A DNA stretch of 8,272 bases. Source: Spirochaetaceae bacterium. GTDB lineage: Bacteria > Spirochaetota > Spirochaetia > DSM-27196 > SLAA01. The stretch covers positions 1-8,272 of the forward strand of contig PXEI01000254.1 of NCBI GenBank assembly GCA_003564775.1, in the 5' to 3' direction. Shown here in pieces: positions 1 through 6,137 of the stretch; within the stretch, counting starts at the first letter, position 1, and every line of letters begins with the position of its first letter. Position numbers and translations under genes: made by a program. The notes under the pieces were generated by a model. It was given only the letters and a program-made list of their open reading frames with translations. It did no database searches and was not told the DNA's origin.

Positions 1-1412
1 AGCTTCCCGGCCTCGATCTTGGAGTAGTCCAGAATGTCATTGATAATGCTCAGAAGCAGCCGCGAGGAGCTGAGGATCTTGGCAAGCTTGTCGTACTGGT
101 TTGCGGTTAGGCCGGTCTCGGACAGAAGGGTGCTCATGCCAATTATTGCGTTCAGTGGCGTTCGAATCTCATGGCTCATGTTGGCAAGAAACTCACTTTT
201 TGCCCGACCGGCGCGCTCTGCTTCTTCCAGGGCAAGCTTGGTCTCGGTAATGTCAGTTGCCGTGCCTGCGGAACGTATCAGGACGCCGTGCTCGTCAAAG
301 ACCGGACTACTCGAAGCTCTCACCCACCGCACCGAACCGTCCGGACGTACGATGCGATACTCTTCCTGAAACTCTCCCACCTCGCCAAACTCACGCTGAA
401 GGGCCAGGACTACCCGATCCCGGTCTTCCGGATGTATTGCAGCAACAAAGCTAAACGGGTCGGCGTACAGGGACTCCCGTGTCCGTCCCCAGACCATCTC
501 GTAGGCCGGGTTAATGTATAACATTGTTTCGGGGGTGCGTATCCAAAAGACAACGTTCACAACGTGAGCCAGCTGCTGGAATCGTGTCTCACTCTCGGCT
601 ACTGCCTGCTGCGCCGCCTTGAGTTCAGAGATATCTTGGATAAGAGACCAGATCACCTCTCTGCCAGCGGGGTCTGTTGTCTTGAATCCGTGCAGCAGCA
701 CGGGATATCGGCTCCCGTCTTTCCTGATGTACTCCTTTTCAAAAGGCCCATAGGAGCCCCGCGTTTCCATCAACGCGAGCTGATTCTTCTCCGCCTCAAA
801 GTACTCTTCCGGCGTCACTTCCCAGTAGCTCAAAGCGCGGAACTCCTCGCGCGTGTACCCAGCCGGTTCAAGAAGTGCCGCGTTAAACTCCAGAAACTCA
901 CCCGATTGGTAGTCGTTCATGGCAATTCCCACTGGAGCAAGCTCAAAAAGCCCGCGAAACCTTGCTTCCTGCATGGAAAGCTCGCTCCACCGAACTGTCC
1001 GCACCCACACCACTACCGACACAACAAGAAAGACGACGCCAAGTAGTTTGCTCACCTCCGAGCTCAACTCAAGCGCACCCCAAGGTGACCCATACACAAA
1101 GTTTGCCGTAAGATCCACGACTGCATGCAGGAAAAGAAAGCCAAATCCAATCACGCTCAAGATAAGCGGGCGGGCGTGCAGCTGTTTGGACACCCGGTGG
1201 GAGAAGCTGAGCAGGGTCAAAGAGACCACCATTAGCAGCGCAAAAACGACCTCGACAATCAGTCGTGGATGAAGCGAAACATTGTTTGCATGCGGTGTGA
1301 TCCTAAGGAACAGGAGCCCCGCTGCCATACCGACCACGAGGAACGCAAAACCAAGTACACTATGGTGGGGAACTGAGCGTGAGTTTTTGGAAGCAGGCGG
1401 TCTGGTTTTCAA
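1..1412 (-). CDS. Membrane-anchored PAS-PAS sensor histidine kinase (3' end cut by window edge)
   Basis: This is the N-terminal 470 residues of a sensor kinase; the catalytic ATPase domain and anything after it lie beyond the left edge. My translation shows four hydrophobic segments at about residues 18-36, 51-69, 82-101 and 119-137. A first PAS/PAC unit follows at about 151-265 (it includes FELAPVGIAMND and ends WSLIQDISE). A second, PAS_3-like unit lies at about 277-395 (IHPEDRDRV, RPDGSVRWVR, GTATDITE). A linker then leads to a HisKA domain with the H-box MSHEIRTPLNAIIG; the phospho-accepting histidine is H414. The tail LLLSIINDILDYSKIEAG is the second dimerisation helix. The start is a TTG at 1412, the first possible start after an in-frame TAA at 1413-1415, with AGGA 11 nt upstream. 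Starting at the internal GTG or ATG (1337, 1328) would cut into the first membrane helix. This kinase type is often a hybrid with receiver domains, but that part is not visible. The signal is unknown. Family assignment is secure; the exact start is moderately supported. Confidence 0.93.
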   Translation of the reverse strand, partial: MKTRPPASKNSRSVPHHSVLGFAFLVVGMAAGLLFLRITPHANNVSLHPRLIVEVVFALLMVVSLTLLSFSHRVSKQLHARPLILSVIGFGFLFLHAVVDLTANFVYGSPWGALELSSEVSKLLGVVFLVVSVVVWVRTVRWSELSMQEARFRGLFELAPVGIAMNDYQSGEFLEFNAALLEPAGYTREEFRALSYWEVTPEEYFEAEKNQLALMETRGSYGPFEKEYIRKDGSRYPVLLHGFKTTDPAGREVIWSLIQDISELKAAQQAVAESETRFQQLAHVVNVVFWIRTPETMLYINPAYEMVWGRTRESLYADPFSFVAAIHPEDRDRVVLALQREFGEVGEFQEEYRIVRPDGSVRWVRASSSPVFDEHGVLIRSAGTATDITETKLALEEAERAGRAKSEFLANMSHEIRTPLNAIIGMSTLLSETGLTANQYDKLAKILSSSRLLLSIINDILDYSKIEAGK

Positions 1413-1453
1413 TTATCGAGGTGTCCTTTTTGTATCTGCACTTGGGCAGTTGT

Positions 1454-1482
1454 AGGATACTTCGCACTTTGCCTCGAGTAAA
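1454..1482 (-). promoter_or_regulatory. Possible sigma-70-type promoter for the membrane kinase
   Basis: On the minus strand, TTTACT (1482-1477) and TATCCT (1459-1454) are spaced by exactly 17 bp. Each matches its consensus hexamer at 4 of 6 positions. The pair sits 40-70 bp upstream of the TTG start at 1412. It directly follows the T-rich end of the putative terminator, which is a sensible place for a promoter. Hexamers of this quality also occur by chance, so this is only a candidate. Confidence 0.3.
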
Positions 1483-1507
1483 GAAAAATTGCAGCCGCCA
1501 CGCAGCA
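1480..1507 (-). terminator. Weak rho-independent terminator after the HisKA_2 kinase
   Basis: Reading the minus strand, TGCTGC (1507-1502) pairs with GCTGCA (1495-1490), with one T-T mismatch, around a 6-nt loop. It is followed immediately by a T-rich tract (ATTTTTCTTT, 1489-1480). It starts about 28 bp after the TAA stop of the kinase at 1535-1537. The stem is short and imperfect, so strength is doubtful, but position and T tract fit a terminator separating the two kinase genes. Confidence 0.4.
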
Positions 1508-1534
1508 TGATGTACCGACGCTCAGTGCACCCGT

Positions 1535-2899
1535 TTAGGTGCGGCCCCCGCGCTGCTGAAAGCGCAGCCGGAAACAGGTGCCACTGGCGTCGTCTCTTCC
1601 GCTCAGTTCCATGCTTCCATCAATCTGTGAAGTAAGCGCCTGAACCAGTTGCATGCCCAAGGAGTCGATGTCGGAAAGATCAAAATCTTCAGGCAGGCCT
1701 ATGCCGTTGTCGCGTATCTGGAGCTCGGCCGTTTCGGCGTCAAGGACTCGGGTTTGGATGGAGATGCAGCCAGGCTGGCCGCCCGGGAAGGCGTACTTGA
1801 GTGCGTTGGTGATCACCTCGGTAACAATGAGGCTCAGAGGGACTGCATCATTTATACCAACTTGAATATCCTGAATATCTGTTCTGATCTCGATCTGCTC
1901 ACCAGGATCGTAGGTGCGCGTGAGTTCATGCACAACGCGTTCAACAAAGGCATGGAAGTCTAGAGACTCCAAAGAGTCCGACTTGTACAGGAACTCGTGC
2001 ACGAGCGCTGTGGATTGAATGCGATCCACAGAGGCGTTCACGGCATTCTGAACCGGCTCGTCCTCAAAAGACGAAAACTGGACCCGGAGCAGCCCCATAA
2101 CCGCGTTGAGGCTGTTCTTCACCCGGTGGTGTATCTCACGCAGTAGGAGTTCTTTGTCCTTGACCGCCTGCTGGAGTTCATCCTGAAGAATCTTGAGATC
2201 GTCAATGGCACGCCATGCCTCAATTACATTGACCACTATGCCTTCTTCATTGCAAATAGGAAAAGAAGAAACATCAAACCAGCGTTTACCCCCAGTTCCG
2301 TCCGGGTAGGCAACGGTTCGGCTTTGTGGAGTGCCGGACTGCATGGTTGTAACGGAGGCACAACAGAGACAGGGCGAGTCATCCCGATAGAATGCCGAGT
2401 GGCACTTTTCACCGAGGAGCTTTCTTCCAGGTTGACCGTTACTGCTCACCAGTTCAAAGGCGGCCTTATTTGCCTGCAGGATACTGAACTCGCGGTCAAT
2501 GACAAACAGGATATCACCGTTATTTTCCAGGATAGACTGCAGGAAGAGGCGGTTTGCGTTTAACTCAGCTGTTTGTTCCTTGACGCGCTCCTCAAGGTGG
2601 CACTGATAGTCAATGTTCTCAAGCCGCATAGCCAACGAGCCAAGAAAGTTGTGCACCGCAGCCTCGTACTCGCGAAACTGCTCACGGTCGTCAAGCTCTA
2701 TAATGACCTGCCCATAACTCCCGCTGCCGGTCTCCAACCGCACGGTGTAGTCTGAATCAATATCGCCCTCCTCATGTGGGATTGGGCCTCTGTTTACCGG
2801 GGTCAGGGGAGAGCCACCTGGCGCTGACTCGGAAGCACCAAAGGAACAAGCGGCTACACCAGGAATGCTCTCCAGGGCGGCTGCGGCAAACTCACGCAT
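1535..2899 (-). CDS. GAF-like/PAS HisKA_2-family sensor histidine kinase (probably the C-terminal part of a split MEDS kinase)
   Basis: A 454-residue soluble sensor kinase. Residues 1-100 look like a degenerate GAF-type domain (SIPGVAACSF early, YGQVIIELDDREQF, then MRLENIDYQ). A short coiled-coil linker follows (about 100-118). A PAS domain lies at about 119-235 and has a cysteine-rich loop with C166, C177, C179 and C180. The HisKA_2 dimerisation domain has EIHHRVKNSLN, with H258 as the expected phosphorylation site. The HATPase_c domain has its N-box at TEVITNALKYAF (N365), DNGIGLP at 397-403, and SLGMQLV at about 413-419. No membrane segment is visible. The ATG at 2899 is the first standard start in this frame, but nothing resembling a Shine-Dalgarno sequence precedes it. 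The frame stays open upstream to a TAA at 2993-2995, which is also the stop of the MEDS ORF. Kinase identity is secure; whether it is translated as an independent protein is uncertain. Confidence 0.9.
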   Translation of the reverse strand: MREFAAAALESIPGVAACSFGASESAPGGSPLTPVNRGPIPHEEGDIDSDYTVRLETGSGSYGQVIIELDDREQFREYEAAVHNFLGSLAMRLENIDYQCHLEERVKEQTAELNANRLFLQSILENNGDILFVIDREFSILQANKAAFELVSSNGQPGRKLLGEKCHSAFYRDDSPCLCCASVTTMQSGTPQSRTVAYPDGTGGKRWFDVSSFPICNEEGIVVNVIEAWRAIDDLKILQDELQQAVKDKELLLREIHHRVKNSLNAVMGLLRVQFSSFEDEPVQNAVNASVDRIQSTALVHEFLYKSDSLESLDFHAFVERVVHELTRTYDPGEQIEIRTDIQDIQVGINDAVPLSLIVTEVITNALKYAFPGGQPGCISIQTRVLDAETAELQIRDNGIGLPEDFDLSDIDSLGMQLVQALTSQIDGSMELSGRDDASGTCFRLRFQQRGGRT

Positions 2900-2995
2900 T
2901 CTATCGACATTGGTATAGCTGTTAATGAAGGGTCCCGCGGAGAGAAATCTGTGGAGAACTCCAGCCGCGTTCGGATCTTCGGCGCAAATGGTTTA
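2900..2995 (-). other. In-frame TAA plus 31 coding-like codons joining the MEDS ORF to the kinase ORF
   Basis: The MEDS ORF ends with TAA at 2995-2993. The same frame then runs through 31 sense codons without a stop and enters the kinase ORF at its ATG (2899). These codons read TICAEDPNAAGVLHRFLSA then GPFINSYTNVDR and lead smoothly into MREFAAAALESIPGVAAC. They resemble the first helix of the GAF-like domain rather than an untranslated spacer. No ATG, GTG or TTG occurs in the segment, and no ribosome binding site is seen near 2899. This supports one ancestral gene of about 685 codons broken by a nonsense codon. A GAA to TAA change is one single-base route. Confidence 0.7.
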
Positions 2996-3592
2996 CTCCT
3001 TGGCAATATAGTACGGGTTCTTAACAAGCTGCCCATTCATCACCATATAGGGATGCACTTGGAGCGCCTTAAACACAATGTCGCCACTGAAGCGGTTTGC
3101 ATCGTACTGACACATCGCGGTAATAGGATGGGTCAGGAGTACCGTATTGACGCCGGACTCATACTCCATAAGGCGCTCCACACCTGGAATGTCCCGGAGA
3201 GCCCAGGACATCTCCCCGGTCACGCGTGAGTTGGGAAACCCTGCTTCACGGCTGGAACTATAGGCAGTCTTGATTTCTTCAAGCATACGCTCCGGCACAA
3301 AGCGCCCATCCGGACAGTAGGTAGCGACTGCCTCATCTATGGTAAACGCAGCTGATGCTTGAGCCTCGAGTATGTCTACACCGAGCTCGGCCAACCAGCT
3401 GCTGACATCAGACGTCTGGGCAGTATCGGCAAAATAGTACACCCGTTCGTGTGACAGAATTCCGCTCTCTATAAACTTGGATACAATGCGTCGACGTTCT
3501 TCCTCATCGCGAAAGACCATGCAGATATGTGTTCCTGCGGCAAAGGACTCACGACTAAATCCAACATCGATACTCGACACCGTTTGGCACAT
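2993..3592 (-). CDS. MEDS-domain sensory protein (probably the N-terminal part of a split sensor kinase)
   Basis: This 199-residue protein is essentially one MEDS domain (methanogen/methylotroph DcmR sensory domain). That is a RecA/KaiC-like ligand-sensing module without a visible nucleotide-binding P-loop. Family signatures seen are GTHICMVFRDEEERR (20-34), the VYYFAD strand (51-56), GEMSWALRDIPGVERLMEYES (126-146), the CQYDANRF strand-turn (161-168) and the closing VHPYMVMNGQLVKNPYY. The start is set at the ATG at 3592 because AGGAGG stands 5 nt before it. An upstream in-frame ATG at 3631 would add 13 residues and has no such site. MEDS domains usually sit at the N-terminus of larger PAS/GAF kinases or regulators. 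This ORF stops four residues after NPYY, where related proteins, as I recall them, continue. The following frame encodes the expected partner, so the protein may be a truncation product. Confidence 0.88.
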   Translation of the reverse strand: MCQTVSSIDVGFSRESFAAGTHICMVFRDEEERRRIVSKFIESGILSHERVYYFADTAQTSDVSSWLAELGVDILEAQASAAFTIDEAVATYCPDGRFVPERMLEEIKTAYSSSREAGFPNSRVTGEMSWALRDIPGVERLMEYESGVNTVLLTHPITAMCQYDANRFSGDIVFKALQVHPYMVMNGQLVKNPYYIAKE

Positions 3593-3597
3593 CTGTT

Positions 3598-3603
3598 CCT
3601 CCT
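3598..3603 (-). promoter_or_regulatory. Strong ribosome binding site that sets the MEDS start
   Basis: A perfect AGGAGG on the minus strand (3603-3598) is followed 5 nt later by the ATG at 3592. It is the best Shine-Dalgarno sequence that I see in the window. It argues against the longer in-frame start at 3631. Confidence 0.85.
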
Positions 3604-3643
3604 GGTCAGTGCTGTGCTTGTATGTTAGCACGGAAATTCTCGT

Positions 3644-3668
3644 AGCCCCAGCTGTTTTGCTGGAGGCT
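3644..3668. promoter_or_regulatory. Hairpin in the divergent intergenic region
   Basis: AGCCCCAGC (3644-3652) pairs over all nine bases with GCTGGAGGCT (3659-3668), with one bulged A at 3664. The loop is the 6-nt TGTTTT. No T tract follows on either strand, so it does not look like an intrinsic terminator. It lies about 50-75 bp upstream of the MEDS start. It could be a 5'-leader structure on that mRNA or a dyad operator. The 209-bp region 3593-3801 otherwise holds the ribosome binding site, the octamer repeat and no gene. Confidence 0.5.
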
Positions 3669-3695
3669 GGCGTTATTTGCTGTGATCTATGCTTG

Positions 3696-3740
3696 GTCGC
3701 CCAGTCGCCCAGTCGCCTGGTCGCCCGGTCGCCCGGTCGA
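3696..3740. repeat. Five-copy 8-bp tandem repeat (GTCGCCCR family)
   Basis: Consecutive octamers read GTCGCCCA, GTCGCCCA, GTCGCCTG, GTCGCCCG, GTCGCCCG, followed by a partial copy, GTCGA. The period is exactly 8 bp over 40 bp. The array lies between the divergent MEDS and flavoprotein genes, about 65 bp before the flavoprotein start. It is outside coding sequence if the flavoprotein begins at 3802. Copies vary only at the last two bases, which suggests recent slippage. Confidence 0.85.
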
Positions 3741-3801
3741 CATCCGTGACCGCGGATTTTTGCTGTACCCGCAGATAGGACGACCGTATATTCGGCAGAG
3801 T

Positions 3802-4995
3802 ATGAAAGACCAATTCAAAGTAATTGTGCTCGGCGGTGGTTTTGCTGGCCTGCAGGCGGTGAAAACGTTTCTGAAAAAGACTCCCGGCGTGGATCTTACT
3901 CTCATAGATTCGAATGCATATGCCACCATGCTCCCAGCTCTTCCGGACGTGCTGTCCGGTCGGGTGCCAAGGGCGGCGTTAACTCGGGAGTTTACCGAGA
4001 TCTTTCCCAAGGGCGTCCGCCTTGTACAGGACAGAATCACTGCACTGGATTTGGGAGCACGCCTCCTCGCCGGGGAAAACGAGACCTACCAGTACAACTA
4101 CCTTGTCATTGCAAACGGCTCAATGCCAGCCTTCTTTGGATTTGCTCCCAAGTCCGGGACACTGCACACGTTGCATTCCTTTGCGGCGGCCACGGCCCTT
4201 CGCGCCGAACTCCTGCGCTTGTCGCGTGAAGCAGATCACGCCACTCTGCTAATTGTTGGCGGCGGCTACACCGGACTGGAGGTAGCGACATTTGCCCACC
4301 ATGGATATGCTGACCTGCGCCCCGGGCTGTCTATTCTCGTGGTTGAGAAAGCAGACGATATACTCTCTTTTGTTCCGGAGAAGACGCGACGCACGGTACT
4401 CGCATATCTGCGCAGCATAGATGTAGAACTGAAAACCGGAGTATCTCTTGAGGAGCTGAGCTCGACCGAGGCCACGTTGTCCGATGGTACGAGGGTGCAC
4501 AACCCGGTTGTATGCTGGACAGCTGGAATGCAGGGAGCCAACGACACTATAGCCGGGAGCTTTGATCAGAGCCGTGATAAACGCCTTCAGACCAACGAGT
4601 ATCTGCAACTACCCAAGCATCCGGAGGTGTTTGTTGCCGGAGATGCCGCCGCACTGAGCGACGGTGAGTCTGTCCTGCGACGGGCGCTCATATTTGCCCA
4701 CGACTCAGGCCGTCGCGCGGCGTTGAACTGCGCACTCGTTATGCAGGGCCACACGCCGCAACCGTTCCGCCCTGTAGATCCGGGCTGGGTGATTCCGCTT
4801 GGGAATATCAGTGTTGGAAAGCTGTTTGGATCTGTTCCGGTCGGCGGCAGGTGGGGGGTGCGCCTGCACTACCTCCTGGCTAGCGTCCGGCATTTCGGAG
4901 CTTCCCAGGCATGGGAGTTTTTGAAAACCGCCCTGGTCCTGGGAAGATCACCAGACAAGCCCGGCCGGAGCGAGCCGCCGGACCAACGGCATTAG
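3802..4995 (+). CDS. NADH dehydrogenase-like FAD oxidoreductase (type II NDH family)
   Basis: A 397-residue two-dinucleotide-fold flavoprotein of the pyridine nucleotide-disulfide oxidoreductase superfamily, closest in layout to single-subunit NADH:quinone oxidoreductase (NDH-2). The FAD-binding motif VIVLGGGFAG is at 7-16. The second, NAD(P)H-binding motif is IVGGGYTGLE at 151-160; the strand ends in E182, which favours NADH. WTAG is at 239-242. The second FAD motif is VFVAGDAAA at 276-284. Members normally pass electrons from NADH to quinone at the inner face of the membrane. The usual AQxAxQ-type quinone-site segment is here RALIFAHDSG (294-303), lacking the glutamines, so the acceptor may differ. 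The C-terminal part (about 350-380) contains hydrophobic or amphipathic stretches that could attach it to the membrane. The start at 3802 was chosen because it lies just before the first Rossmann strand; starting at 3682 would translate the octamer repeat. No good ribosome binding site is seen. Its stop overlaps that of the convergent phosphoesterase gene. Confidence 0.88.
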   Translation: MKDQFKVIVLGGGFAGLQAVKTFLKKTPGVDLTLIDSNAYATMLPALPDVLSGRVPRAALTREFTEIFPKGVRLVQDRITALDLGARLLAGENETYQYNYLVIANGSMPAFFGFAPKSGTLHTLHSFAAATALRAELLRLSREADHATLLIVGGGYTGLEVATFAHHGYADLRPGLSILVVEKADDILSFVPEKTRRTVLAYLRSIDVELKTGVSLEELSSTEATLSDGTRVHNPVVCWTAGMQGANDTIAGSFDQSRDKRLQTNEYLQLPKHPEVFVAGDAAALSDGESVLRRALIFAHDSGRRAALNCALVMQGHTPQPFRPVDPGWVIPLGNISVGKLFGSVPVGGRWGVRLHYLLASVRHFGASQAWEFLKTALVLGRSPDKPGRSEPPDQRH

Positions 4996-6134
4996 CTCAA
5001 GAGATGGATGCGTGAAAAGACATAGTCGAGGGTTTCAGACTGAATGACCGTCTCATAATACGGTGTCCCCTCCAGGTTACGGCTGTCGTAGCCCTCGTAC
5101 CGCAGGTAGCGCTTGGTGCGGTTGCGGTCAAACCAGTAGGTCAGTGCGATGTCGGACCCGCTGAGCTCAATACAAGTGATTCCACGCTTTCCAAGAACGC
5201 ATCCGGAGTTGAACATACAGGGCACCACAAAGCTGTCGTGGTAGATGCTGCCGACATCGGCCCGACGGTCCGGTACGGTACGCACCAGGTACTTCTTGAG
5301 GTCGTTTATTTCGCCCTGAATTGCCTCTCGCTCAGGCGCGCTGGCGGTAGCATACTGTCTGCAGAGACGCTCAATGTTGTATTTCACCCAGTCAGTCTTG
5401 GAGAGCGACTCAAACAAAGGCCGGTGCGTATGGCCAATGATGGACATAATGCGCTGCCTTCGTGAGAAGGTATAGACGCGCTCCTCAAGCACCTTCTTTT
5501 TGTGGTTGTCATGACTCACCGAGAAGTTTCTGACCGGCAGTCTGCCCACCACGTTGCGCAAAAGCCACCCAACCTGATCATTGTACATCTCATAACGGCG
5601 CGATGCTTGGTGACCGTGAAAGAGGAAGATGGAGTCCGGGGAACCTGGGTCGCCAACTTCCCATCGCAGGGCCTGTTGCACCGGCACCTCAACACCTTGA
5701 TCCGACAACAACTGCAGGTCGTGGTTTCCTACAAGCCGTACGAGACGCCCCTCACTCGCAAAGCGGTTGAAAATTGAGTAGAGCTCTACCCACCGCTGGC
5801 GGATCTTCTTCATTGAGAACTTCTGCAACTCCTCAACATCGCCATTGAGTACGAGGTGAAATCCCCTCCGGTAGTACTCCTCCAGCACCTCCATCGTGAG
5901 GTCCGAGTTGGCAAGGAAGTCATCCCGCGAGCTGCCATCGCCCGCGTGAAAGTCGCTGAAGATCACAATGGGTCGATCTTGAGGAAGGGGCTGTGGCTCG
6001 GTGCTTCTGAAAAGCCGTGTCAGATTGTTATAACTGAAGTCGTGGATGATGTTACCCCCGTTGCTGGTACGCGCTGGCGAGGGTGCGCCTGCGCCGAGCT
6101 CCGGTACCAAACTGTTAATGTCGCAGTTGACCAT
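4992..6134 (-). CDS. Calcineurin-like metallophosphoesterase
   Basis: A 380-residue phosphoesterase with the full set of dinuclear-metal motifs. These are FSDFHAGDGS (D61, H63), NGDVEE (D99), GNHD (N137, H138), FHGHQ (H173, H175) and GHTHRP (H235, H237). The order and spacing resemble the UDP-2,3-diacylglucosamine hydrolase (LpxH)-like and related cytoplasmic phosphoesterases. However, the protein is longer than LpxH (about 240 residues), with an extra N-terminal stretch of about 50 residues and an insert at about 245-300, so the substrate cannot be named. No signal peptide or membrane helix is evident. It starts 3 bp after the stop of the glycosyltransferase gene. The purine-rich GGGGTAGGA just before the ATG spans that stop, so it is probably translationally coupled. 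The shared operon suggests that the two enzymes act on one glycan, glycolipid or nucleotide-sugar pathway. That is inference. Confidence 0.9.
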   Translation of the reverse strand: MVNCDINSLVPELGAGAPSPARTSNGGNIIHDFSYNNLTRLFRSTEPQPLPQDRPIVIFSDFHAGDGSSRDDFLANSDLTMEVLEEYYRRGFHLVLNGDVEELQKFSMKKIRQRWVELYSIFNRFASEGRLVRLVGNHDLQLLSDQGVEVPVQQALRWEVGDPGSPDSIFLFHGHQASRRYEMYNDQVGWLLRNVVGRLPVRNFSVSHDNHKKKVLEERVYTFSRRQRIMSIIGHTHRPLFESLSKTDWVKYNIERLCRQYATASAPEREAIQGEINDLKKYLVRTVPDRRADVGSIYHDSFVVPCMFNSGCVLGKRGITCIELSGSDIALTYWFDRNRTKRYLRYEGYDSRNLEGTPYYETVIQSETLDYVFSRIHLLS

Positions 6135-6137
6135 GTC

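Noticed and set aside
564..1046. Plus-strand open frame of 160 codons
   Set aside because: It lies antisense to the membrane kinase, whose PAS motifs are clear. Its own translation shows no recognisable domain.
2854..3036. 60-codon minus-strand frame bridging the MEDS and kinase ORFs, suggesting a frameshift
   Set aside because: The MEDS and kinase ORFs are already in the same frame, so no frameshift is needed. The bridging frame's translation shows no resemblance to either domain.
3593..3631. Longer MEDS start at the ATG at 3631
   Set aside because: The perfect AGGAGG with 5-nt spacing points to the ATG at 3592.
3682..3801. N-terminal extension of the flavoprotein to the ATG at 3682
   Set aside because: It would translate the octamer repeat into low-complexity SP/RP-rich sequence and place 47 residues before the FAD-binding motif. 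Family members begin just before that motif.
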